Source of the DNA: Talpa occidentalis
Taxonomy: Eukaryota; Chordata; Mammalia; Eulipotyphla; Talpidae
Assembly (NCBI RefSeq): GCF_014898055.3
Contig: NW_023603184.1
Coordinates: 105,824,615-105,888,614, forward strand
DNA: 64,000 nt
Direction of reading: 5' to 3'
Both the position numbers and the translations under genes were made by a program. Below the pieces are notes generated by a model that made no database searches, was not told where the DNA came from, and was given only the letters and a program-made list of their open reading frames with translations. Shown piece by piece: positions 55,461 through 64,000 of the stretch (position 1 is its first letter; each line of letters opens with the position of its first letter).

Positions 55461-56339
55461 TAATGAGTTTACAATCCTGAATTTTTAGATCTCCTCCAAG
55501 TTTAATAGAAAGAATCATTTCAGTGGTAAGACCTGTTAGTCAGTGAATTGAAGGGGAAATAAGAAAACAATATTGATGTGTGTCTAGTGTCTACAAAACA
55601 TACCAGATGAGCAAAGACATTTGTTTATCGTTTATTTTGGAAGGCCTTGTAATACAAAATGTTGAATAATGAAAATTGGTTGATAGGTACCTGTCACCAG
55701 GGCTGACATCTTCAGAGAACTATTCACAGCACAAGTGGCCAGTCCTTAATTATATGGAGAAATGGGAGTAATAGAATGAGCACATCCCATTCCCTGGAAA
55801 TCACCTGAGCAAGCGAATTATCAAAGGTCTACATGCTCATCACATGAAGGTGATCTATGTTTTAAGAACAACAGGTTGAACATGGAAGTGCTTGTGTCTG
55901 GCAATGATTTCCCCTCACCTCCTCACCCCCCAAATGAAATTCATGTAACTCTCCTAAAAAGTCACTAGACTGTTTTGTGGGCTCAGCTGGCAACCTTTAT
56001 TAAGTTGTAAACATAATTTCTATGTTAAGTACACAAGAAATTTTTGCCCAGAAGAAAAGTCTCTTGGTCATCTGTATTTTCCAGAAAGGGGTTCTTCAGA
56101 CTTTTCTGACCATAGATGTCACTCAATAGTGAATCACTGTCATGAATTAACTTGTGATTTTCCTTCTGCCTTTCATTGAAAGTTTTAACAAGCAGTGAAA
56201 TGACCAAAAAACAAGGGATCAAATGTGACGCAGATGAATAAAGATCTTACCCTTGTCGTATACCTTTGAAGTTTTGGAATTAGGCTGTGAAATACTTGTA
56301 TTTGTGATTCTAGTTAATTAGCTCTTACTTAGGACATAT
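55461..56339. other. Intergenic sequence, nothing recognised
   Basis: Moderately complex unique sequence. A 65-codon minus-strand open frame (56025-56222) shows no family resemblance. Confidence 0.4.
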
Positions 56340-56640
56340 TTACCTAAGACAAGCTATTGAAATGAAGTATGCTTTAGAAGCCTCTAGGTGCCATATTCAT
56401 GAAGCTGCATATGTCGTCCACATGCTGGCTACTTATGCAAATCCCAGGAAAGGCATTCTCTTTTCCCAGTGGTTCCTAGGATGCAGAAACCCCATAATTT
56501 TTATTGATTCTGACTTTAAGTATTTCAAATGCCATTGGGTTGAAATTTGGCAAAACAATTTCTACTCTAGAAGTGCTTTTGAAAAAACATGCTTGCTTTC
56601 ATGTGCTTGGGAATGCTACCTAAAATGATAGTCATGAATG
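56340..56640. promoter_or_regulatory. Candidate conserved noncoding element
   Basis: About 300 bp with an octamer-type site (cttatgcaaatccc, near 56434-56447), ataatttttattgattctga (HOX/PBX-like) and ttgaaatttggcaaaacaat. An 88-codon open frame spans it, but codon use and composition give no sign of a protein. Confidence 0.4.
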
Positions 56641-57319
56641 TGAAAATCCACTTTTGACAAGCAGGTGAAAATCATGCCTTTTTAGGAGGATTGCCTTAGA
56701 GCAACAAAGTCCTGGATAAATTGAAGCCAGGAATGGGAATGTAGCACAAATCCCAGCCCTCCCCTCCAGCCATTTATTGTCTGGAAGGTTGAAGGAAGGA
56801 ATGGGGATGTAGACAAGAGCACTTTGGGGAAAGAGGAGGACACAGGACTGAAGCTGACACTACCTGAAGCTGCCAGGTGGAGTCTTCTTTGACTGATCTG
56901 GGGATTGACTGATCCTTGAGAGGAAGACCTTGACTTGTTCCTGGGGGACCACAGGGAATGTTTTGAAGAATGCTGAGGTTCTGCTTAAGACCTAGGATAC
57001 TGAGCTACTCACAGTCAAATATTGTTACTTGGACCTTTCTGGTCTTCACAGGCTGGTAGAGTTGGCGAGGTTTAGGGTAAGTGAAATATCTGCAGATTGC
57101 AGAAACACCCCGTATCACTGAACACCATCTGTAATTTTCATTAGTACCGGGGGATCCAAGTTAGAGGGTGTAGACCTAATTGGGATATGCGAAACAGCTG
57201 CTGGTCAAGTGAGAGTCTTTTTGTTTTAATATTATTGATCTTAGGTGTTTCTAGCCTATACTTTTAAAATAGTGTTTCACAAAAAATGAAAAATGATGTA
57301 AAAATACATAAAATAATTT

Positions 57320-57520
57320 AAAAAAGTGTTTCCCAAATTTGCCAAAGAGTAAGAATCATGGTTAAAATACAAATTCCAAGGCCCATCTTTTGGGGATTCT
57401 GATTCAGGAGGTAGGTAGGAAGGTGGGGTAGTGTGGTGGGGCATGGAATGAAGTCTGCGGGTCTGCATTTTTCACAAGCACCTCAAGTGCTCTTTATGAT
57501 TAGCAAGTTCAGGAGACATA
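57320..57520 (+). mobile_element. MER5A-like hAT element
   Basis: cttttggggattctgattca, ggtctgcatttttcacaagc and acctcaagtgctc follow the MER5A pattern (non-autonomous hAT-Charlie). Decayed, with edges approximate. Confidence 0.65.
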
Positions 57521-57939
57521 GATGTTGACAGGCTTGATGTATGAAATACCTGGTTGGTTGGCTTTCCTCTAGAATTTGACCTGTGGGATTTGATGAGCAA
57601 ACACAGCTTGTTATCCTACTCATTATTTCCTTTTTCTTCTTTTTAATGGAAAGCAAAAGAGTATGCAATTTATTTTACCATTTATTTTATGTACTACTCA
57701 TGTATATTAAATTTTTATTCCAGTTTTTACTTTATTTTAATTTCCTAGACCTTGGTACATTTCTCTCTTAGCCTTTATTGGGTAGGAAGAGGTAATCTTT
57801 TTAAAAGTCTGTCTTTCTGTGAAAACTGTTTTACCCACATGATCATGTCAATGGCCACACCTGGATATTGAGTATGGAGACCAGAGTACACTCTTCCAGA
57901 TGTGAATAAAACATTGTGTCCAGGCAGGTAAGAGCAAGT

Positions 57940-58315
57940 AGATACATCACGCCACTCATTCCCAGACCCCGTTTTCTCTCACTAAACACCAGCCACTCAG
58001 AACAGCTTCATCAGTACCCTAAAGGCTCCCCAAGGCACCTTTTTACTTGTGGTTTTTTCTTTCTGGTACACTAAACCTTTCAGCCCATTTACATCCAGGT
58101 AACTCCACCACTTCTTTTACCCGAATTGACCCTGGCCATCTAAGCTGTGTGTTATTTTTCCATAGAGCACCATGTGATAACATCGGGGAGAGAGCGCCTC
58201 TCATTCCACCAATTGGTCGCCCTGTATGAGCAGGAGCTTGGCATTTCCAACAGCAGCACTGTGCTTAGCACATAGTGTTTGGGACATAAATGAAGAATAT
58301 TTATTTGTTACATTT
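57940..58315 (+). mobile_element. L2 3' end
   Basis: Reads as a forward L2 3' region, ending agcactgtgcttagcacata then gggacataaatgaagaatat. It contributes to a spurious 210-codon open frame at 58226-58858. Confidence 0.55.
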
Positions 58316-58729
58316 TCTGATACCCCCACATTTATTCCCTTCTTTGCTTGCAGGAGTTGGCAGGGCGCTGTGCAAATAGAGAAAGCCCTTGGACTCTTCA
58401 GCAAAAATGAAAGCAGCCCACATTCTGGAGTTTCATTGGTACATTTCCTAAAAGCTGACCCTCATCTCTCCATTTTAAATGAACTCAGAGTTTTGAGAGA
58501 TCCTCCTGGTATTTTGTTTCTGTCAGCATTCCATATTTTAGTTCTTTTAGTGTTTTCTATAATCTGGGAACTTTCTCTGATGCTCTCTTGCAGGAAACAT
58601 AAAACATCAGGCAGTGCCAATTTTCATCCAAGGGAACCTGTTTTTGTGCCCAGGGAAATGTTTACTTCTTTTTGTTTTTCATTTTTAGCTTTTATATTCC
58701 TCTCTCCCCAGCAAAACAACAAAGCTTTT

Positions 58730-58816
58730 TTTTTTTTAATAAATTTTATTTTTATATTCCCCATACAATTGCAACCCCCTTATTTTTACCCCAATCCCTC
58801 CCCTCCCCACCCCCCA
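58730..58816 (-). mobile_element. Minimal L1 3' UTR insertion (about 87 bp)
   Basis: Carries only the L1 3' end (tattccccatacaattgcaa, the same 3' UTR as the copy at 9289), reversed. It is flanked by a perfect 17-bp target-site duplication aaaacaacaaagctttt (58713-58729 and 58817-58833). Confidence 0.95.
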
Positions 58817-58978
58817 AAAACAACAAAGCTTTTAAGAACAAAACTCTTCAACTCATGAATATCCATTTGGATAAGACATATTAGGGGATTAGAATGGGGA
58901 GACACTAAAAATACAACCACTAGAATTCATACCAAGTGATGTTCTTTTGGGAACCATCCTTTAAAATGAGGCAGATAA

Positions 58979-59248
58979 GGGCCTCCCTGGTGGCGCAGGG
59001 GGTTAAGACGCAACCTATGAAGCTGTCCACAGCCACTGAAGCACTGAGTTGGATCTCTGGCCAGGGAGCTACCCATATGGTGCAGCAGACCTCTCCTGAC
59101 TTGCCCGCTGCTCCCTTCAGCAGTGTATTTCAGTCAATCTGCCTGTTCTGTTCCCCACTCTGTCTCTGGTGAGTCCTCTCACCACCGCCCACACACCTCT
59201 GGCTTGTATCCCAGTTCTTGTATGCATACATAAATAAATCTTAAAAAA
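58979..59248 (+). mobile_element. tRNA-headed SINE, type B
   Basis: Forward copy. Target-site duplication aaaatgaggcagata (58963-58977 and 59249-59263). Its 3' half and right flank occur a second time at 59594-59767. Confidence 0.94.
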
Positions 59249-59767
59249 AAAATGAGGCAGATACTTCCAGATTGTATGTGAAACATCTAAAAAATCTTAC
59301 ATCTGGAGGGAAAAGAGCAAAATGAAAATCAGGACAAAAACCGCCATTGTCACTTCACCACAGGGTCTCTCACCCACATCTGTGTCAACCAGTCCATAAC
59401 CAAAAGGCAAGCGCAGTTTCTTCATGTGTCTCTTGGCTCCATGTGCCTCCTCCAGGTCTCCTTCTAGCTCTCCATCCTGCTTCCTTCCTTCCTCAGTCTC
59501 CTCTGCAGCTTCTCTCTGCTCAGCTCCACCCTCCTTTTTGGGTGGGGCAGGAAACCTGGAACCTCCCCCTTTCCTGGGGACCACCCTGTTACAAATCTGC
59601 CTGTTCTGTTCCCCACTGTGTCTCTGGTGAATCCTCTCACCATCCCCCCCACACACCTCTGACTTGTACCCCAGTTCTTGTATGCATACATAAATAAATC
59701 TTTAAAAAAAATAAAATGAGGCAGTTACTTTCGGATTGTATGTGAAACATCTAAAAATATCACATCT
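59136..59767 (+). repeat. A-B-A composite: duplicated SINE end around a GC-rich insert
   Basis: Segment A (59136-59304) consists of the SINE 3' half plus about 55 bp of its right flank. It is repeated at 59594-59767 with a few differences (cttccagattg against ctttcggattg). Between them is B (59305-59593), a GC- and CT-rich 289-bp segment with no counterpart elsewhere in the window. Read on the minus strand B has a 119-codon open frame (59297-59656), with an EEAHGAKRHMKKLRLPFGYG stretch that I do not recognise. After the second A the sequence does not continue like B, so this is not a simple tandem duplication. Confidence 0.88.
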
Positions 59768-59774
59768 ACCAACT

Positions 59775-60245
59775 CCACTAGTGTCCTTAACAAAGACCTT
59801 CCAGTTCTACAGGATTTGGTTTGCTCCATCTCTGAGCACATCTCCTACCGGGTCCCCTCACTCTCTCAGCTCCAGCCAAATGGGCCTGCAGGCTACTTCC
59901 TGTTCACCAGCCTGGACAACTTCCCCAACTCCTTTTCTTAGTGTCAGCTTCTGAATGAGTCATTCCTCGGCTTCTCTATAAAACAATAACACCTCCTCTG
60001 TCCCTCCAGGCACTACCTGTCTCCTTTACAAGATTTTCCTCTGTAGTACTCACCCTCTTCTGATGTTTATTGGTGCCATTTGTTTATCTATCCTCCACCT
60101 CCACCCCTCGCCCTTCCTCTAGGAAGTAAACTCCATGAAGGCTGAGGTAGTTCTGTCTTGTTTACTGCTTGTAATCTCAGCACCCAGATCAATGCCTGAC
60201 AATAAGCTAGGAGGCTGATCAATACTTACTGTTCAATTTTGAATT
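59775..60245 (+). mobile_element. L2 3' end
   Basis: Forward L2: ccttccagttctacag, cctctaggaagtaaactcca, tgaaggctgaggtagttctg, cacccagatcaatgcctgac. Typical of the 3' UTR of L2. Confidence 0.75.
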
Positions 60246-60639
60246 TAGTTTCTATTGTACAGTGTTTGTAAAATCTACATTATTATAAAAATTGTAATAG
60301 AATAGAATAATTACCTCCTAAACTGGGTTTCAGACAATTTCTTTGAGATTTAAAAAGCTCTCATGGAATATTTCAATTTAATTCTGTTCAGCTGTTTTAG
60401 AACAGAAGAAAAAATTGTTAATAACAGTTGATGGTAGTGAAAACTAGAAAGAATGTAAATGTACAGCAATAAGGAGTTGCACAATAAGTTAATATATATT
60501 CACACGTTGTATTTTTATTTAGTCCTGGAAATAATATTGACATGAAAACAGACTTCTGAGAGACGCTTATGTGTATAAAATAAGATATCAATATGCAAAA
60601 TATATTTTTTCAATACTGTTCTATGTTTCTCAGAGAACT
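60246..60639. other. Intergenic sequence, nothing recognised
   Basis: A+T-rich unique sequence. Confidence 0.5.
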
Positions 60640-61000
60640 GGACAGAAACACATCAAAATACTAATGAAACTTCCATACAGATGATTTAAGTAAACTGTCG
60701 AGGTCTCATTCCACACTGCATGGAGGAGCTGAGTCAAACTGGCTCTGGCCTTGGCATCTTATCACCTGCCTGCCATCCTCTGCTGGTTCTGCGTCAGTGC
60801 CCTGCTCTCTGCAGCCTCACCAGCCCCACTCCCTCTAACAAATGGGAAACTTTTCCAGGGCAGGACTGGGAGATGTGACCCAGCCCCTAGCCCATATGCT
60901 AGCTCATCTCATATTGCAGCGCTGCATTACAGTCCAATATAACTGTGGATCTTCTTGGGTTAGATTTCAGCAAACATAAATCAGTCCTTTAATTTTACCT
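60640..61000. promoter_or_regulatory. Candidate conserved noncoding element
   Basis: Repeat-free and balanced in composition. catcttatcacctgcc combines a GATA-type site with a CACCTG E-box. Also aacaaatgggaaactt, and attgcagcgctgcattacag. Possibly one block with the next element. Confidence 0.4.
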
Positions 61001-61079
61001 GGAAGATAATATTGAATAGCAATACTCTATAGGCTAATACAGAGCACTTTCTGTAACGACAATAAAAGACCCTACCAGT

Positions 61080-61850
61080 ATTGAGTTGATTTCTTTCCCT
61101 TTTCAGGACTATCACGACTGTTGATCAATGCAAAAAGAATTGAGCTAAAAAGATGATCCTTTAAAAATAGACCCAGTTGCTCAGTTCCAAGTATATGACG
61201 AACACCTCGGGCACCTCCGAAGTTAGAACATCAGTTTTTTTGAGGTCGAGCCCAGACAAAGTATCTTTTAAAGAATCATCCTTGGTAAGATCTATTTGTA
61301 TATTTAATTAAAATAGAATGTCAGTAAATACAGCCCTAAACTAGTGTTTATAATCTCAGGGAAGTAACTTACAAGATGGTCACCATTTGTTCTTCTGTTT
61401 CCTTAAGCAGCTATCTTGATATCCAAGATGTCCTGTTTATAAACTGTCATCTACAAGGCCAGGGAGCAGAGTGAGCCATGTGATGGATCACCCTCTGCAG
61501 GCTGACTCCGCCTGTCGTTCTCCCTGGCTCTAATTAAAAGACGACTAAGTCAGGGGTCTAAGGCAAGGATGACAATAGGGCGGCAGTCCCCAAAATAGCA
61601 GCAAAGGAAAATGGATGCCTTTGAGTGATTGCATGATGTCTGAATTAATGGCCAGGAAATGAGCGATTATTGCAGACTTAAAGCTGGGCTGTTTTATAAA
61701 GCTTGTGGTGTGCTCAAAGCCATATACTTGAACTTGGGGAAATTTAAGAGAGGGATTTGTTCAGTTATTGCTTGGCTGGATATATGCATATCCAAGCAGT
61801 GCTTAAACTAAGAAGAAAAACACTTTCTGCTACTGCTCTTTTAGTATTGA
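61080..61850. promoter_or_regulatory. Strong candidate conserved noncoding block
   Basis: About 770 bp with dense developmental motifs. These include ggctctaattaaaagacga (homeodomain core), tctgaattaatggcc, gggctgttttataaagcttg (CDX/HOX13-like), tttgagtgattgcatgatg (PBX/HOX-like) and an imperfect palindrome with an octamer-like centre (ggatatatgcatatcc, 61778-61793). No repeats and no coding character. Confidence 0.5.
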
Positions 61851-62111
61851 CGTTTCTAAAATAAGCATGATCTTATGAAACTCATTTTGTAGACACATGT
61901 AGTCTCTAGCCAGTTGTTGACTTAGAGAAACAGTTTTTATTACTACTGTTTCTGTGCCTGACTTATGATAATATTAGTTGGTATTTAAATAGCTGTTTTA
62001 CTGTGGAAGCAAAGCTTCTAAGAGCTTATTCCCATCCTTTTTTTTTTTATTACTAACATATTTCCACTGCATTCTGTTTGGCAAGTTGGTGATAAGCATC
62101 CTTATTTTTCT

Positions 62112-62186
62112 GTGGCCGGTAAGTTCAGTAGGTTAAAGCATCACACAAAGAGGCTGAGGTCCAGCATTTGATTCCCCCATGGGGGT
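62112..62186 (+). mobile_element. tRNA-Ile-like pseudo-tRNA or old tRNA-derived SINE head
   Basis: ggccggtaagttcagtaggt through ccagcatttgattcccccat aligns well with a tRNA-Ile body (A box taagttcagtagg, B box-like atttgattccc), but the anticodon arm is altered. It is unlike the SINE heads elsewhere in the window. An unrelated segment follows (gtgagctcccctaggctgca), which suggests a second SINE family and not a tRNA gene. Confidence 0.6.
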
Positions 62187-62639
62187 GAGCTCCCCTAGGC
62201 TGCACTCCTAACCCCAGCCACCATCTTGTAACGGTGTCCATTCATCATGGGTGGAAACAGGAAAGGGGATGAGGGTGGATCAGAGCAAATCCATCACCAT
62301 TACTGGGAACCCAGCTGATCATGCTGGCCTCACAGATTGGGGCCTAGGAGGGTCAGGGGAGGTGTTTTATGCAAACAGTATGGTGTGCAAATGGAAAAAT
62401 TAAGATGCAGATTACATTATATTGTTGAATTTTAAAATTTGATCATTTTAACAAACTTCAAATCTGTATTTTTTTTTCACTATTTTTCAGTCATTTTGAA
62501 TTTTTAATCCTAAAACATTTGCTACCATCTAGCCTGTATCAAATACAGGCACCTAATTATTTCTTAAACTATCTTTTGTTCTAAAAATAACCACCACAAA
62601 TTTAATAGTTGGAAAACAGATGTCAAATGAAACCTTGCT

Positions 62640-63615
62640 CACATATATCTTCTCACAGAGAATGGCCTACCTTAGGAGGACCTAATGGGAATAAAGGAGA
62701 AAAAAACTCGGGAACATAACACTGACTTCAAAAGGCAGATGATTTTGGCTGAGGCAGGAGACGTTATATTTGGCCTGGTTTTGTTTTTGCAGGACAGTTA
62801 TTCTTAGAGTGGTTGACCTTCCTACAGTGGCTTTCTTTTATCTTGACTAATATTGGCTCATCTGTTTTTTTTCCCCATTTCTTTCTTTTTTCCCCTTTCC
62901 AACTGGTGGTGCTTCCAAGAAGTCCTGCTGCTCTCAGCTGCAGATTGTACTGCTGGGCGCTCTCGAGTGCCTTTGGTGGCCGAGGTCCCCACAAAACATA
63001 TCATACATATCCTACAATCAAGTTAAATGTAAAAACTCCATGGAATTGAGAACAATCTGGGCTATCTATAGTCCTTATTTCATTCTGTTGAATGGTATGC
63101 GATTCTCAGAGTAAACCTTCCATGAACATTCACTGAGTTGAATGGGAAAAGAAGCCAAGGTCTGTAAATGCTATTTATATGCTCTCTGCTGAGAGTGATT
63201 CAGCTTCATTTTCCATTGTGCTACATCCACAGATAGCCAAGATGTCTCTTACCAGTTCAGGCAGCCTTTCTCCTATACTTCTGGCACATTTCCTATTTAT
63301 AAGTGGCTTCTGGGCCTGGAGTCACCTCCCCTTACCTTGGCCACCAGCATTATCCGCCCCCATGCATGTTCTAGGCAGGGACCACCCGGTTCTCACTGTC
63401 TAAAGATCTGTCCTTAAAACCCCTTTCCCTCACTCCCTTGTTCTTGCTTCTGGCCCTCTGCTTGACTGGGAAGGTACATTCTGGGCTTATCCAGACAGTT
63501 TCCTCACCTGCATTTTCTCTTCCTTCTGATAGACAAAGCAGCTTATTAATTACCCTGGGAATTAGAAGCATAGAGAGTGGGCCTCCTACCCAAGATGAAG
63601 GAGGTTGTACCGACT
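62640..63615. other. Unique sequence with possible regulatory content
   Basis: No repeats recognised. A GC-richer piece at about 62925-62995 (gggcgctctcgagtgccttt) stands out. Open frames on both strands (62764-63620) are short, mutually overlapping and unrecognised. Confidence 0.35.
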
Positions 63616-63617
63616 TA

Positions 63618-63835
63618 TAATTAAGAGCACAAACTCTAGAGCCACATTGCTTGGATCAAATCCATCACTTTGTAGCTGTGTGACCTTAGACAATTTACTT
63701 AACGTCTCTGACCTCCATCCTTTTATCTTATCCAATGTGAATAATATCTTCTTCACAGATTAGTGTTTGTAAGGCTCTTAGTCTAGACCTAGCAAAGAGT
63801 AAGTGTTCTGTAAGAGGTGCTCAAATAATGAGTTA
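63618..63835 (+). mobile_element. MIR element, near complete
   Basis: Forward MIR: agagcacaaactctagagcc, agctgtgtgaccttagacaa, tttacttaacgtctctgacc, then a 3' part with agagtaagtgttctgtaaga. Confidence 0.88.
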
Positions 63836-63865
63836 CACAAATAATGAGTGACTAGTGATATATGC

Positions 63866-64000
63866 CACATTGTCTTGATCCACTCATCTGTTTTTGGGTA
63901 CTTAAGTTGTGTCCATAGTTTGGCTATTGTAAATAGTGCTGCAGTGAACATGGGAGTGCAAATTTACCTTTGAATTAGTGTTTTTGTGTCCTTTGGGTAG
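63866..64000 (-). mobile_element. L1 3' ORF2 fragment, runs off the window
   Basis: Antisense L1 ORF2 C-terminal text: ttgatccactcatctgtttt, ggctattgtaaatagtgctg, gtttttgtgtcctttgggta. Continues beyond 64000. Confidence 0.88.

Larger units (their letters stand above)
37986..64000. other. Gene-free region downstream of MTX2 (inferred HOXD-side gene desert)
   Basis: No coding exon is supported in these 26 kb. Open frames here fall in repeats or lack family resemblance. In mammals MTX2 is followed by a regulatory gene desert serving HOXD. That this region corresponds to it is inferred from synteny and not seen in the sequence. Repeats and candidate regulatory blocks are listed individually. The stretches 52200-53270, 54813-55020, 56640-57320 and 62190-62640 show nothing that I can name. 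Confidence 0.7.

Noticed and set aside
58226..58858. 210-codon open frame, the longest in the window
   Set aside because: It begins in an L2 remnant and ends inside an 87-bp L1 3' UTR insertion. The composition is low-complexity (Phe/Pro-rich end) and no domain is visible.
59297..59656. 119-codon minus-strand frame in the A-B-A composite as a possible gene
   Set aside because: Its ends lie in duplicated SINE sequence and I recognise no family in the middle. Kept as a finding and not called a gene.
62112..62186. Functional tRNA-Ile gene
   Set aside because: The anticodon arm is altered and the stems are imperfect. Better explained as a pseudo-tRNA or SINE head.

Overview
The window is mammalian nuclear DNA. 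The evidence is GT-AG introns, high A+T intergenic sequence and old eutherian repeats (MIR, L2, MER20-like, MER5A-like, old L1M fragments), plus about 25 copies of a tRNA-headed SINE of roughly 280 bp. I recognise that SINE type but cannot assign it to a species. L1 copies with a shared 3' UTR (starting tattccccatacaattacaa in the minus orientation) are also present. The repeat mix fits a laurasiatherian (bat, carnivore or ungulate relatives), but I cannot name the species. I found no bacterial, viral or CRISPR-type system.

The only protein-coding gene I can support is MTX2 (metaxin-2) on the plus strand. Nine coding exons (numbered 2-10) lie between 3810 and 37693. They encode residues 14 to 267, counting an assumed 13-codon exon 1 that lies upstream of the window. 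All splice sites are GT-AG, the joins keep frame throughout, and no premature stop occurs. The last exon ends in a C-terminal tail different from, and about four residues longer than, the metaxin-2 tail I know from other mammals. A 3' UTR with a canonical AATAAA at 37959 follows.

Layout: 1-3809 is the end of intron 1, with an L1 remnant, a 29-bp tandem duplication and two SINEs. 3810-4827 holds exons 2 and 3. 4828-23604 is the large intron 3, with many SINEs, an L1 3' end, MIRs and a MER20-like element. 23605-30938 holds exons 4-9, with a mariner-type MITE in intron 8. 30939-37509 is intron 9, carrying a twin-primed (5'-inverted) L1. 37510-37985 is exon 10 and the 3' UTR. From about 38 kb to the end there is no gene.

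In known mammalian genomes MTX2 sits beside the HOXD cluster, and the region beyond it is a gene desert rich in long-range HOXD enhancers. If synteny holds, the 26 kb after MTX2 is the start of that desert. Several repeat-free, higher-complexity blocks there (about 44.2-45.1, 50.6-52.2, 55.0-55.5, 56.3-56.6, 60.6-61.0 and 61.1-61.9 kb) look like conserved noncoding elements. That call rests on texture and motif content only, because no alignment was possible.

The most unusual structures are: a large inverted repeat at 46.36-47.40 kb with a different SINE inserted in each arm; a 154-bp palindrome at 54.66 kb; an A-B-A direct-repeat composite at 59.14-59.77 kb; two short SINEs sharing the same internal 3' breakpoint; and SINE heads that resemble CTCF sites.
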